This document shows, piece after piece, positions 5,697 to 6,163 of a stretch of DNA of 6,163 nucleotides. The notes under the pieces are model-generated. The model was not told the DNA's origin and did no database searches. It worked only from the letters and a program-made list of their open reading frames with translations. Source of the stretch: Lachnospiraceae bacterium UBA4316 (lineage in GTDB: Bacteria; Bacillota; Clostridia; Lachnospirales; Lachnospiraceae); the NCBI GenBank assembly GCA_002394535.1, contig DGUG01000048.1, positions 1 to 6,163 on the forward strand, written 5' to 3'. A program made the translations under genes and the position numbers. The stretch's first letter is position 1, and each line of letters begins with the position of its first letter.

Positions 5697-6163
5697 ATGA
5701 AGAAGAAAGTTTTAGCAGCTATCATGGCAGCAGCAATGGTTGCCCTTACAGCATGCGGCGGCGCAGCAGCTCCCGCAGCACCTGCAGCAGATGCTGAGCC
5801 TGCAGCAACAGAAGAAGCAGCTACGGCAGAAGAGCCCGCAGCAGAAGAGCCTGCAGCAGAAGAAACAGCAGAAGCACCTGCAGCTTCAGGCGAACTCATC
5901 AAAGTTGGTATCATCAACAACGATCCTAACGAGTCAGGTTACAGAACAGCTAATGACAAAGACCTTAAGGCAGCTTTCTCAGAAGAGAACGGTTTTGATG
6001 CATCTTTCGCATACAGCTTAAAGAACGATGAGCAGATTACAGCAGCTCAGAAGTTCATTCAGGATGGAGTTGATTACCTCCTTCTTTCAGCAGCTGATAC
6101 AGCAGGTTGGGATTCAGTTCTTAAGGATGCACAGGATGCAGGTATCCATGTAATCCTTTTCGA
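5697..6163 (+). CDS. Sugar ABC transporter substrate-binding lipoprotein, YtfQ-like CUT2 type (partial, 3' end missing)
   Basis: The frame stays open for 155 codons to the window edge. Residues 1-20 form a lipoprotein signal peptide: KKK, a hydrophobic stretch, and lipobox LTAC with the modified cysteine at C20. Residues 22-64 are a low-complexity Ala/Glu/Pro linker that should hold the domain away from the membrane. From about residue 67 the periplasmic-binding domain begins: KVGIINNDPNESGYRTAN, then EQITAAQKFIQDGVDYLLLS and DTAGWDSVLKDAQDAGIHVIL. The pattern ESGYRTA, NDEQITA, FIxxGVD and TAGWDxVLKDA parallels YtfQ-like sugar-binding proteins (type 4 periplasmic-binding fold, known for galactofuranose and similar sugars). 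ATP-binding and permease genes would be expected beyond the window. Start ATG 5697 has a strong ribosome site GGGAGGA six bases upstream. Codon use is strongly biased (Ala mostly GCA; eight Ile codons are six ATC, two ATT and no ATA), unlike the kinase, suggesting high expression. The sugar cannot be decided from this fragment. Confidence 0.92.
   Translation, partial: MKKKVLAAIMAAAMVALTACGGAAAPAAPAADAEPAATEEAATAEEPAAEEPAAEETAEAPAASGELIKVGIINNDPNESGYRTANDKDLKAAFSEENGFDASFAYSLKNDEQITAAQKFIQDGVDYLLLSAADTAGWDSVLKDAQDAGIHVILF
5826..5870 (+). repeat. Three 15-bp tandem repeats in the lipoprotein linker
   Basis: Units 5826-5840, 5841-5855 and 5856-5870 encode AEEPA, AEEPA and AEETA (residues 44-58). 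The first two units differ at one silent base. Being a multiple of three, gain or loss of a unit would change linker length without a frameshift. Confidence 0.75.

Noticed and set aside
5579..5920. Open frame on the - strand, rich in Ala and Ser, opposite the start of the lipoprotein gene
   Set aside because: It is produced by the GCA/GAA-rich linker read backwards. It has no ribosome site and no recognisable domain, and the + strand frame has a signal peptide and binding fold.
5740..6021. Glutamine-rich open frame in another + frame across the lipoprotein linker
   Set aside because: It is GCAGCA-type repeat sequence read out of frame as CAG; the signal peptide, lipobox and binding domain are in the other frame.

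Overview
The window looks like a low-to-moderate GC Firmicute, most likely a Lachnospiraceae-type gut or rumen Clostridia (inference). The grounds are the YesM/YesN-style two-component pair, the Gram-positive lipoprotein with an Ala/Glu/Pro linker, the CUT2-type sugar-binding protein, and the metal ATPase whose HMA domain is encoded as a separate small gene. All genes are on the + strand. No tRNA, rRNA, CRISPR array, transposase or phage gene was seen, and no gene-free stretch exceeds 300 bases.

Region 1 (1-2454) is a heavy-metal efflux module. It holds the tail of a small HMA-like metal-binding protein, a 60-bp stretch of three palindromes, a complete P1B-2 ATPase (Zn/Cd/Pb export class), and a SmtB/CzrA-type ArsR regulator carrying the full alpha-5 metal-site motif. 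Between ATPase and regulator, a good -35/-10 pair lies within an imperfect 34-bp palindrome that starts inside the ATPase stop region. This suggests the regulator controls its own promoter.

Region 2 (2460-5521) is a two-component system: a response regulator with REC, middle and AraC-type DNA-binding domains, and a membrane histidine kinase of the HisKA_7TM-less YesM type (HAMP plus His_kinase plus HATPase_c). Their reading frames overlap by 4 bases. Only 5 bases separate the ArsR stop codon from the response-regulator start, so the metal regulator and the two-component genes are probably on one transcript. A rho-independent terminator closes the operon at 5581-5612.

Region 3 (5522-6163) contains three short direct repeats spaced by 21 and 31 bp, the terminator, a short leader with a small hairpin, and the start of a lipoprotein gene running off the window. 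Its mature part resembles YtfQ-like CUT2 sugar-binding proteins. The simplest reading is that the kinase senses the sugar, directly or through the binding protein, and the AraC-type regulator activates the transporter from the phased repeats. The unusual feature is physical linkage of this sugar-sensing circuit to a zinc-type repressor.
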